Positions 1 through 4,605 of a stretch of 5,301 nucleotides of DNA are shown one piece after another. How positions within the stretch are numbered: the first letter of the stretch is position 1; each line of letters begins with the position of its first letter. Location of the stretch: positions 1 to 5,301 of the forward strand of contig CAYZJD010000329.1 in NCBI GenBank assembly GCA_964478455.1. Direction: 5' to 3'. A program made the position numbers and the translations under genes. A model generated the notes under the pieces. It saw nothing but the letters and a program-made list of their open reading frames with translations, ran no database searches and was not told the DNA's origin. Origin of the DNA: CAYZJD01 sp964478455 (lineage in GTDB: Bacteria > Acidobacteriota > Terriglobia > Bryobacterales > Bryobacteraceae).

Positions 1-90
1 ACTTGAAAAAGGCCCAACGCTGGATGGATCAGTTCCAGCAACGAAGATGGGCCAGGGGTCCGGCGTGGGCAGCGCCGGCAGGGACGCTCT

Positions 91-579
91 GTGAGCCGCT
101 GGCTGCCGCTGCGCAAGGGCATCGCGGATTTTCGCCGCCGCGCCCAGATCTGCTTGAGCGCCAACCGGCGCTATCTAACGGCGCTGAGCTTCTGCGCCGA
201 AGCGACGCCCTCCTGCGCCATCTTGGATCCGGTCAGCCGGCGCCGCAGCACGGGGAGACAAGCCTTTCGCGCACTGCGCCCCATCAGCCCGGAAGACAGC
301 AGCAAGCTGGCTCTGTTGCAACGCGGAGAGTTCCTCATCCAGGGCGTTCGCAATCGCGACTTGCAGCCGCTTTGGCCGGATCGCGTCGAAGCGGACCCGG
401 ACGGGAAACGCACTACCGGCCGAATCACCCGCTGGCTACGACTACTGACCGCCCATCGCCTGCTTGTGAAGATCCCCCACACCCACATCTACCGGCTGAC
501 CCACAAGGGCCACCTCGTCCTCACAGCCGCCCAGACCCTGAGACGCGCCGACATCACCAAACTCTCCACCGCCGCATAA
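91..579 (+). CDS. Truncated hypothetical protein with C-terminal winged-helix-like region (probable gene remnant)
   Basis: The 162-residue reading frame resembles the C-terminal part of a recurrent, functionally uncharacterised protein family that I remember from Acidobacteria-type genomes. Recognisable stretches are LPLRKGIADFRRRAQ (about 5-19), SANRRYL (23-29), FRALRPISPED (59-69), RGEFLIQGVRNRDLQPL (78-94), and a winged-helix-like end with RLLTAHRLLVKIPHTHIYRLT (starting about 117) followed by a basic tail. From memory, full-length relatives are several hundred residues long. Here the frame is closed by a TGA at 4-6, contains no ATG, and the 28 codons before the GTG at 91 show no family similarity. 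A weak AGGGA lies 6 nt before that GTG. I infer an N-terminally truncated remnant, though a short expressed product cannot be excluded. A longer overlapping + frame (3-710) lacks any family motif and was judged a shadow. Confidence 0.55.
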   Translation: MSRWLPLRKGIADFRRRAQICLSANRRYLTALSFCAEATPSCAILDPVSRRRSTGRQAFRALRPISPEDSSKLALLQRGEFLIQGVRNRDLQPLWPDRVEADPDGKRTTGRITRWLRLLTAHRLLVKIPHTHIYRLTHKGHLVLTAAQTLRRADITKLSTAA

Positions 580-589
580 ATTCCTTTCC

Positions 590-614
590 CAAAAAACAAG
601 TTCTTGCGAACTTG
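590..614 (-). terminator. Intrinsic terminator of the cutA-MFS operon
   Basis: Read on the minus strand, CAAGTTC (614-608) and GAACTTG (603-597) form a perfect 7-bp stem closed by a GCAA loop, which fits the stable GNRA tetraloop class. One A (596 on +) is part of a following run of six T (596-591), then GGG. It lies 26 nt past the MFS stop codon, where a rho-independent terminator for that operon is expected. The stem is only moderately GC-rich, so strength is uncertain. On the plus strand the same stem lacks a T tract, so it should act in one direction. Confidence 0.75.
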
Positions 615-630
615 GTATACAGAGGTTTCA

Positions 631-643
631 ATGACATTGTCAT
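631..643. repeat. Short palindrome overlapping the MFS stop codon
   Basis: ATGACA-T-TGTCAT is a perfect inverted repeat with 6-bp arms and a single central base. The MFS stop codon (TGA, minus strand, 642-640) lies inside it. It sits between the dispersed repeat at 647-676 and the terminator hairpin. It could be part of the same repeat element or chance; there is no evidence for a bound factor. Confidence 0.4.
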
Positions 644-1965
644 CGTTCCTCCGTGTCTCTGTGTCTCTGTGGTTCCATGTTGTCCTCCAGCGGCGTCACT
701 GGATCGATGAGCGGCCAGGTGAGCGTGCCCAGCAGGTACACGGCGGCCATCACGTACAGGCTCATGTTCCAGTCGCCGCCGCTGTACTTGAGGATGTAGC
801 CGGTGGCGGTGGGCGCCACGAAGCCCGCCATGTTGCCCATCATGTTCATCGAGCCGGAAAGCGTTCCGGCGTACTTGCCGCCGACGTCCATGCACGCTCC
901 CCAGGACGGCGGCATGACAAGGTCGTTGGAGAAACTGGCCAGCCCCATCATCACCATGGCCAGCAGCGGGTCCTTCATCTGGACGGACAGGATGATGAAG
1001 ATGCCGGCGCAGAAGAAGCCGGTCGAGGCCATCCAGCGCCGCGCGCGGCTTACGCTTCCCATCCGGCGCGCCGCGTAGGCGGAAATGAGGCCACAGAACA
1101 GCGACCCGAAACCGCCAAACAGCAACGGGAAGATGGCCAGCTTCGACGCCATCTTCGGGTCGAGGCCGCGGAATTCCTGGAGGTAGGTCGGCAGCCAGGT
1201 GATGTAGAAATACCAGGGGTAGGCGAGCAGGAAATATTGCACCCAGAGCAGCCAGACGGTACGCGAGGAGACGAGATTCTTCCATGGCACGTCGCCGTGT
1301 CCGGCGGCCATCGTCTCCGCGCCGGCCAGCAGATCGAGTTCGGCCGCGTTCAGGCTCTTATGGTGACGCGGATCGTCCTTGAACCAGGTGGTGAAGAAGA
1401 AACACCAGACGAGGCCGAGCGCGCCGAAGATCATGAAGGACTGGCGCCAGGAGAACCACTCGAACACCAGGATCACCAGCGGGGGAGTGAACGCGCCGCC
1501 CCAACGGGCGAAGGTCCACATGATGCCCTGCGCGCGCACGCGCTCGTGAGAAGGAAGCCAGGTTGTGAAGGCTTTCGTCAAGTTGGGAAAGCAGCCCGCC
1601 TCGCCGGCGCCGAAGAGGAAGCGGGTGATCCACAGCGAGACGAGGCTCCAGACCCACCCCGTTGCAGCAGTGAAGAACGACCACCACAGGACGATCCGGA
1701 TCAACACTCGCTTGGGTCCCCAAGCGTCACCCATCCATCCGCCCGGAATCTCGAACAGCGCATAGGCCAGAGCGAACGCCGAGAAAACGTAGCCCATCTG
1801 GACCTTCGACAGGCCGAGATCTCGGCTCATGTTCGGCGCTGCCATGGAGATGCAAACGCGGTCGATGTAGGCGAGGATGGCGAGGGTGACGGCGAAGACG
1901 ATCACCCAGTAGCGCGCCCGCGTGGGCTTGAGCCCGTGAGCCAGGGGGTTCGGTGCGGAGGCCAT
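640..1965 (-). CDS. MFS transporter, anion:cation symporter (ACS)-like
   Basis: A 441-residue polytopic inner-membrane protein of the major facilitator superfamily, about the normal length for the family. Roughly twelve hydrophobic segments can be seen (about 19-39, 57-77, 86-108, 110-130, 147-168, 174-194, 234-258, 274-298, 312-329, 334-355, 370-392, 401-420), with a hydrophilic central loop at about 195-232. The loop 2-3 signature is GWMGDAWGPKR (76-86), and RFLFGAGEAGCFPN (115-128) plus YIDRVCISMAAPNM (33-46) are typical of the ACS family (hexuronate, glucarate, galactonate and related organic anions). The substrate here cannot be assigned. The start at ATG 1965 is chosen because GGAAGAGG lies 9 nt upstream; the frame stays open to 2208 but that stretch overlaps cutA and looks non-membrane. 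cutA ends 4 nt upstream, so the two are probably cotranscribed. The last eleven residues (EPQRHRDTEER) come from a dispersed DNA repeat. Confidence 0.9.
   Translation of the reverse strand: MASAPNPLAHGLKPTRARYWVIVFAVTLAILAYIDRVCISMAAPNMSRDLGLSKVQMGYVFSAFALAYALFEIPGGWMGDAWGPKRVLIRIVLWWSFFTAATGWVWSLVSLWITRFLFGAGEAGCFPNLTKAFTTWLPSHERVRAQGIMWTFARWGGAFTPPLVILVFEWFSWRQSFMIFGALGLVWCFFFTTWFKDDPRHHKSLNAAELDLLAGAETMAAGHGDVPWKNLVSSRTVWLLWVQYFLLAYPWYFYITWLPTYLQEFRGLDPKMASKLAIFPLLFGGFGSLFCGLISAYAARRMGSVSRARRWMASTGFFCAGIFIILSVQMKDPLLAMVMMGLASFSNDLVMPPSWGACMDVGGKYAGTLSGSMNMMGNMAGFVAPTATGYILKYSGGDWNMSLYVMAAVYLLGTLTWPLIDPVTPLEDNMEPQRHRDTEER
647..676 (-). repeat. Dispersed 'ACCACAGAGACACAGAGAC' family repeat copy
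   Basis: The plus strand carries two exact copies of the 8-mer GTGTCTCT (653-660, 661-668) followed by GTGG. On the minus strand this reads GGAACCACAGAGACACAGAG and continues ACACGGAGGAA. This is recognisably the low-complexity dispersed repeat seen in many environmental bacterial genomes, which gives rise to spurious peptide tails such as ETQRHGE when annotated as coding. Here both minus-strand frames show it: PQRHRDTEE in the transporter frame and TTETQRHGGT in another. Its function is not known to me. Copy number in this genome cannot be judged from one window. Confidence 0.7.
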
Positions 1966-1969
1966 TCGG

Positions 1970-2302
1970 TTAGGCCTCTTCCCCGGCGGCAAGTTCCCTC
2001 TCCAGCCAGCCCAGGTAGCCCGGAGAACCATCCACAATGGCCAACGCCACGATCTCCGGGACCTCATATGAATGGTTCTTCTCAATGGCGGCGCGTAGTG
2101 GAACGAACAGGTCACGCCGGGACTTGATGAGGAGCAGCCACTCGGCGGAATCCTCAATGCCCCCTTGCCAGCGATAGATGCTCCGCATCCCCGGAACAAT
2201 GTTGACACAGGCGGCCAGTCGCTTCTCTGTCAGCCGCCGGGCGATCCGCTCGGCCTCCTCCGCCGACCCGCAGGTTGATAGCACCACGATCTTGTCCGTC
2301 AT
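1970..2302 (-). CDS. cutA: Divalent-cation tolerance protein CutA
   Basis: A complete 110-residue CutA1 family protein, the usual length. Family hallmarks are visible in order: an N-terminal strand with VVLSTCGSAEEAERIARRL (about 6-24), RLAACVNIVPGMRSIYRWQG (centre), a LLLIKS strand, then HSYEVPEIVALAI and GSPGYLGWLE near the C-terminus. Family members form very stable trimers with a ferredoxin-like fold. They were named from E. coli copper tolerance, but the biochemical role is unsettled, so copper detoxification should not be assumed. The start is ATG 2302, preceded by GAGAGGGGG with a rather long 12-nt spacing. A longer minus-strand frame reaching 2797 runs through the divergent FtsB-like gene and is not used. 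The gene is first in a two-gene operon with the MFS transporter, with only 4 nt between stop and start. Confidence 0.93.
   Translation of the reverse strand: MTDKIVVLSTCGSAEEAERIARRLTEKRLAACVNIVPGMRSIYRWQGGIEDSAEWLLLIKSRRDLFVPLRAAIEKNHSYEVPEIVALAIVDGSPGYLGWLERELAAGEEA
1975..1982 (-). promoter_or_regulatory. Ribosome binding site of the MFS gene
   Basis: GGAAGAGG on the minus strand lies 9 nt before ATG 1965 and inside the last codons of cutA. It decides the MFS start against the longer frame open to 2208 and suggests translational coupling to cutA. Confidence 0.6.
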
Positions 2303-2332
2303 GCGCGATTCGTACCCCCTCTCGAACGGGCC

Positions 2333-2358
2333 GCCGGTGTCTCGCCTCCTGCACCGGC
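2333..2358. repeat. Inverted repeat in the cutA leader
   Basis: GCCGGTG (2333-2339) and CACCGGC (2352-2358) are exact 7-bp inverted arms around a 12-nt spacer. The hairpin would form in the presumed cutA 5' leader, just upstream of the GAGAGGGGG ribosome binding site. No T tract follows, so it does not look like a terminator. A role in leader structure or as a protein-binding site is speculation. Confidence 0.4.
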
Positions 2359-2395
2359 CGTCGCGGCGTCTAATGGATCCGACCAGCCGCGCTGA

Positions 2396-2424
2396 TTGAC
2401 AAAAGAGGATTATAAGGGTAAACA
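2396..2424 (+). promoter_or_regulatory. Candidate promoter of the FtsB-like/STAS operon
   Basis: TTGACA (2396-2401), a perfect -35 consensus, is followed after 17 bp by TAAACA (2419-2424), a weak -10 match. Transcription would start near 2431, right at the AAGAGGA ribosome binding site, giving a very short leader. This reading also explains why the TTG at 2396 is better seen as promoter than as a start codon. The cutA -10 candidate falls inside the spacer. Confidence 0.4.
2409..2414 (-). promoter_or_regulatory. Candidate -10 element of the cutA-MFS promoter
   Basis: A perfect TATAAT is read on the minus strand, about 107 nt upstream of the cutA start. No good -35 hexamer is found 16-18 bp further upstream (TCCTCT at 17 bp). 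In a GC-rich genome an exact TATAAT in the AT-rich part of a divergent spacer is notable, but chance cannot be excluded. The predicted transcript would have a leader of about 100 nt. Confidence 0.4.
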
Positions 2425-2430
2425 GAAACA

Positions 2431-2437
2431 AAGAGGA
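2431..2437 (+). promoter_or_regulatory. Ribosome binding site of the FtsB-like gene
   Basis: AAGAGGA is placed 6 nt before the TTG at 2444. No comparable site precedes the alternative TTG at 2396, which immediately follows a TGA. This decides the start. Confidence 0.6.
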
Positions 2438-2443
2438 ACGCAC

Positions 2444-2767
2444 TTGACAGGTTCGCGCCCGAGGACGGTTTTGAAGACGCTTCTGGGCGCGCTCCTCTTC
2501 GCGCTGGCGGGGCTGTTCGCCTATTCCACGCTGAGCGGCCCGAATGGCGTGCCGGCGATGCTCGACAAGCAGCGCCAGGTTCGTGAACTCCAGCAGCAGA
2601 ACTCCCGTCTCCAACAGGAAATCGAGAGAAGACGGGAGCGGATCCAAAGATTGCGTGATAGCCGCACGGAGCAGGAACTGGAAATCCGCCAGCGTCTGAA
2701 GCTGTTGAAGGAACGAGAGACCACCTACATTCTTCAGGATCCGCCCAAGCAGCCGCCACCCGAGTGA
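2444..2767 (+). CDS. FtsB/DivIC-like septum formation initiator family protein
   Basis: A 107-residue bitopic protein from TTG 2444. A short basic N-terminus (RPR) is followed by one membrane segment (about 10-30), then SGPNG (31-35), a charged heptad-rich coiled coil (about 42-90, with VRELQQQNSRLQQEIERRR), and a RLKLLKERETTYIL motif (84-97) before a proline-rich tail. This order of short cytoplasmic end, one helix, GPNG-type turn, coiled coil and 'LGLVKPGE-like' end is that of the FtsB/DivIC family. Those proteins join FtsL and FtsQ in the divisome on the outer face of the cytoplasmic membrane. Similarity is by architecture and short motifs, so the specific division role is inferred. There is no in-frame ATG before residue 39. 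An upstream TTG (2396) would add 16 residues but lacks a ribosome binding site. The STAS gene follows after 14 nt and is probably cotranscribed. Confidence 0.8.
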   Translation: MTGSRPRTVLKTLLGALLFALAGLFAYSTLSGPNGVPAMLDKQRQVRELQQQNSRLQQEIERRRERIQRLRDSRTEQELEIRQRLKLLKERETTYILQDPPKQPPPE

Positions 2768-2771
2768 GCCC

Positions 2772-2775
2772 GGAG
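2772..2775 (+). promoter_or_regulatory. Ribosome binding site of the STAS gene
   Basis: GGAG lies 6 nt before ATG 2782. It favours that start over GTG 2764, which overlaps the stop codon of the FtsB-like gene and has no such site at a usual distance. Confidence 0.5.
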
Positions 2776-2781
2776 TGCGGC

Positions 2782-3126
2782 ATGGCGTTGCACGCATCGG
2801 TACGACAAGTCAGGAACGTAACGGTGATCGACCTGGCGGGGCGAATCACGCTTGGCGAAGGCTGCGCGCTGGTGCGCCAGACGATCAGGGATTTGCTCGG
2901 CCGCGGCGAGCGCAATATTCTGCTGAACCTGGCCGAGGTCACCTACATTGACAGTGCCGGGTTGGGCGAGCTCGTCGGCAGCCACGTCAGTGTGAGCAAC
3001 GCGGGCGGCAGGCTGAAGCTCCTGCACTCTCAGAGCAGGATCAGAGATCTGCTACAGGTCACGCGCCTGTATACGGTCTTCGAGAGCTACGAGAACCAGA
3101 ACCTGGCGTTGCTAAGCTTCGAGTGA
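2782..3126 (+). CDS. STAS-domain anti-sigma factor antagonist
   Basis: A 114-residue single-domain cytosolic protein. The STAS fold pattern is clear: NVTVIDLAGRITLGEG (12-27), a helix with VRQTIRDLLGRG (31-42), ILLNLAEVTYIDSAGLGELV (46-65), GGRLKLLHSQSRIRDLL (75-91) and a closing LYTVFES. The YIDSAGLGEL segment is where SpoIIAA/RsbV-type antagonists are phosphorylated; here the motif offers one serine, Ser58, with Ala at the next position. In partner switching such a protein in its unphosphorylated form binds a serine-kinase anti-sigma factor and frees a sigma factor. No kinase, phosphatase or sigma gene is in the window, so the partner is unknown. ATG 2782 is preferred on its ribosome binding site; GTG 2764 would add six residues. 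The FtsB-like gene ends 14 nt upstream. Confidence 0.9.
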   Translation: MALHASVRQVRNVTVIDLAGRITLGEGCALVRQTIRDLLGRGERNILLNLAEVTYIDSAGLGELVGSHVSVSNAGGRLKLLHSQSRIRDLLQVTRLYTVFESYENQNLALLSFE

Positions 3127-3136
3127 TCGGCAAGTC

Positions 3137-3164
3137 GGGAGCGGCTTTGGCCGCCTCCGCTCCC
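3137..3164. terminator. Hairpin in the convergent spacer, possible terminator
   Basis: GGGAGCGG (3137-3144) and CCGCTCCC (3157-3164) are exact 8-bp arms around a 12-nt loop; an alternative inner stem GCGGC-TTTG-GCCGC (3141-3154) is also possible. It begins 10 nt after the STAS stop and lies 82 nt past the stop of the convergent mutase gene. There is no T tract on either strand, so it may be a rho-assisted or U-less terminator, or protect 3' ends. The remaining bases to 3246 show nothing else I can support. Confidence 0.5.
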
Positions 3165-3246
3165 AGCTTACGCCGAACCGGGCCAGCAGACTCACCCCAG
3201 CGCAGGTCGGGCGGGATAAGACTCTCCCGTCTTGTCTTGCACACCG

Positions 3247-4605
3247 TTACGATTCGAGCACCTGCATGGCGCGGCGGTAGAGCACGGCCAAGCCTTCCCG
3301 CGAGCGGGCCTCGGCGGCGAGCCGGACGAGGGGCTCTGTGTTGGACGGTCGCACGTGGATCCAGCCTTCCGCAAGCATGAGCTTGACGCCATCGGAGCGG
3401 TCCGCTCGCGCGTCTGGGAAGCTCGCTTCGAGCGCCTGAATCAGGCTCCCCATGCGGCCGTGCGCGAAAGGGAGCGTGTCTGATTCACGGAAGTAGCGCG
3501 GCAGTCGGGAGAGTAGCGCCGACACCGTCGCGCCGGTCCGCGCCATCCGGTCCAGCAGGAAGGCCATCGCGGTATAGCTGTCGCGGCAGAGGTGGACAGC
3601 GGGAAAGATGATGCCGCCGTTGGCGCCTTCTCCGCCGAATACCGCGCCGACGGCTTGCATCTTCTCGACGACGTTGGCCTCCCCGACAGGCGTGCGATGG
3701 ACCTTGCAGCCGTGCCGCGCCGCGACGTCGTCCATGACGGAGGATGTGGTGAGATTAACGACGACGTCGCCGGGCATTCGTTCGAGCGCAGCGTCGGCGG
3801 CCAGCGCCAGCACGTCGTCGTTATCGAGCACGCGGCCAGTCTCGTCGCAGACGGCCAGGCGGTCGCCGTCGGGATCCTGGGCGAAGCCGACCTTACAGTG
3901 CTCGCGCCGGACGAGTTCCGCCAGTTGGCCGAGAGTGTCCGGCCGCGGCTCGGCGACGCGTGGGAACGGCTGAGATGGATCCACCGCGATCGCATGCAGG
4001 TCGCAGTTCAACGACTTGCCCAGAAAGCGGCAGCTCAGGGCCGAGCCCGCACCGTTGACGGCGTCGAGCGCCACGCGAAAGCGGCGCGCGCGGACTCGCT
4101 CTACGTCGATGTGCTTGAGCACGCATTCAACGTGGAGCCGCGGCGGAGTATCGTAGTCGCAGCGGACCGCGCGGATCTCCTCGTTCGCCGCCTGGCGGAA
4201 CTCGCTCTGGTGCCAGAGGTCGAGCAGTTCGCTCCGCTCGTAGTTGTTGAAGAAGAGCCCATGAACGTTGAAGAACTTCAGCGCGTTGTACTCCGGCGGG
4301 TTGTGCGAGGCGGTGAGAGCCAGGCCGCCGCTGGCGCGGGCGGCGGGAATGAAGATCTGAATGGTGGGCGTCGGCAGGACGCCGACGTCGGTGACCTCGC
4401 AGCCGGCGGCGAGCAGCCCGCAGGTGACCGCGTGCTGGAGCATCTCCCCACTGGAGCGCGTGTCGCGGCCGACGACCACGCGCCCTCCGCCCACGTAAGT
4501 GCCGAACGCCTGTCCGATGGCGCAGGCCAAGGCCGGCGTGAGGAACTCGCCGACGACGCCGCGGACGCCGGAAACGCCGACCTTCAGCAGATGCTCGCGC
4601 GGCAT
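3247..4605 (-). CDS. Phosphohexomutase (phosphoglucosamine/phosphomannomutase family, GlmM-like)
   Basis: A complete 452-residue alpha-D-phosphohexomutase with all four active-site loops: TASHNPPEYNALK (98-110; Ser100 is the phosphorylated catalytic serine), the metal loop DPDGDR (244-249), the sugar-binding loop GGEGANGG (324-331; Glu326), and the phosphate-binding loop RPSNTEP (419-425). These enzymes interconvert sugar 6- and 1-phosphates through a 1,6-bisphosphate intermediate. The N-terminal KVGVSGVRGVVGEFLTP and the GEGxxGG type sugar loop resemble archaeal-type phosphoglucosamine mutases more than E. coli GlmM (GEQSGH), but substrate (glucosamine, mannose or glucose phosphate) cannot be fixed from motifs. 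ATG 4605 has GGAGG 9 nt upstream (4619-4615), inside the end of the preceding gene. That gene's TGA directly abuts this ATG, so the two are surely cotranscribed. The product would feed UDP-GlcNAc or nucleotide-sugar synthesis in the cytosol. Confidence 0.92.
   Translation of the reverse strand: MPREHLLKVGVSGVRGVVGEFLTPALACAIGQAFGTYVGGGRVVVGRDTRSSGEMLQHAVTCGLLAAGCEVTDVGVLPTPTIQIFIPAARASGGLALTASHNPPEYNALKFFNVHGLFFNNYERSELLDLWHQSEFRQAANEEIRAVRCDYDTPPRLHVECVLKHIDVERVRARRFRVALDAVNGAGSALSCRFLGKSLNCDLHAIAVDPSQPFPRVAEPRPDTLGQLAELVRREHCKVGFAQDPDGDRLAVCDETGRVLDNDDVLALAADAALERMPGDVVVNLTTSSVMDDVAARHGCKVHRTPVGEANVVEKMQAVGAVFGGEGANGGIIFPAVHLCRDSYTAMAFLLDRMARTGATVSALLSRLPRYFRESDTLPFAHGRMGSLIQALEASFPDARADRSDGVKLMLAEGWIHVRPSNTEPLVRLAAEARSREGLAVLYRRAMQVLES

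Noticed and set aside
653..672. CRISPR-like or microsatellite array at the GTGTCTCT copies
   Set aside because: Only about 2.5 tandem 8-mers without spacers; it fits a known dispersed low-complexity repeat instead.
3..710. A 235-codon plus-strand frame overlapping the wHTH-tailed remnant
   Set aside because: Pro/Arg/His-rich translation without recognisable motifs, while the +1 frame at 91-579 carries family motifs; the end also runs into the dispersed repeat.
604..2127. A 507-codon plus-strand open frame antisense to the MFS gene
   Set aside because: Its translation is low-complexity, rich in Arg, Gly, Glu and His with no family motif, and the opposite strand encodes a clear 12-helix transporter and CutA. 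It is a high-GC shadow.
1966..2208. N-terminal extension of the MFS protein by 81 residues
   Set aside because: It overlaps cutA in another frame, is Arg/Trp/Ser-rich, and ATG 1965 has a good ribosome binding site at 9 nt.
2303..2797. N-terminal extension of CutA (minus frame open to 2797)
   Set aside because: It would be antisense to the FtsB-like gene and adds about 165 residues unlike any CutA; the 110-residue product from 2302 matches family length.
3213..3233. Small hairpin AAGAC/GTCTT near the end of the mutase gene
   Set aside because: Only 5 bp of stem with no T tract on the minus strand; too weak to call a terminator.
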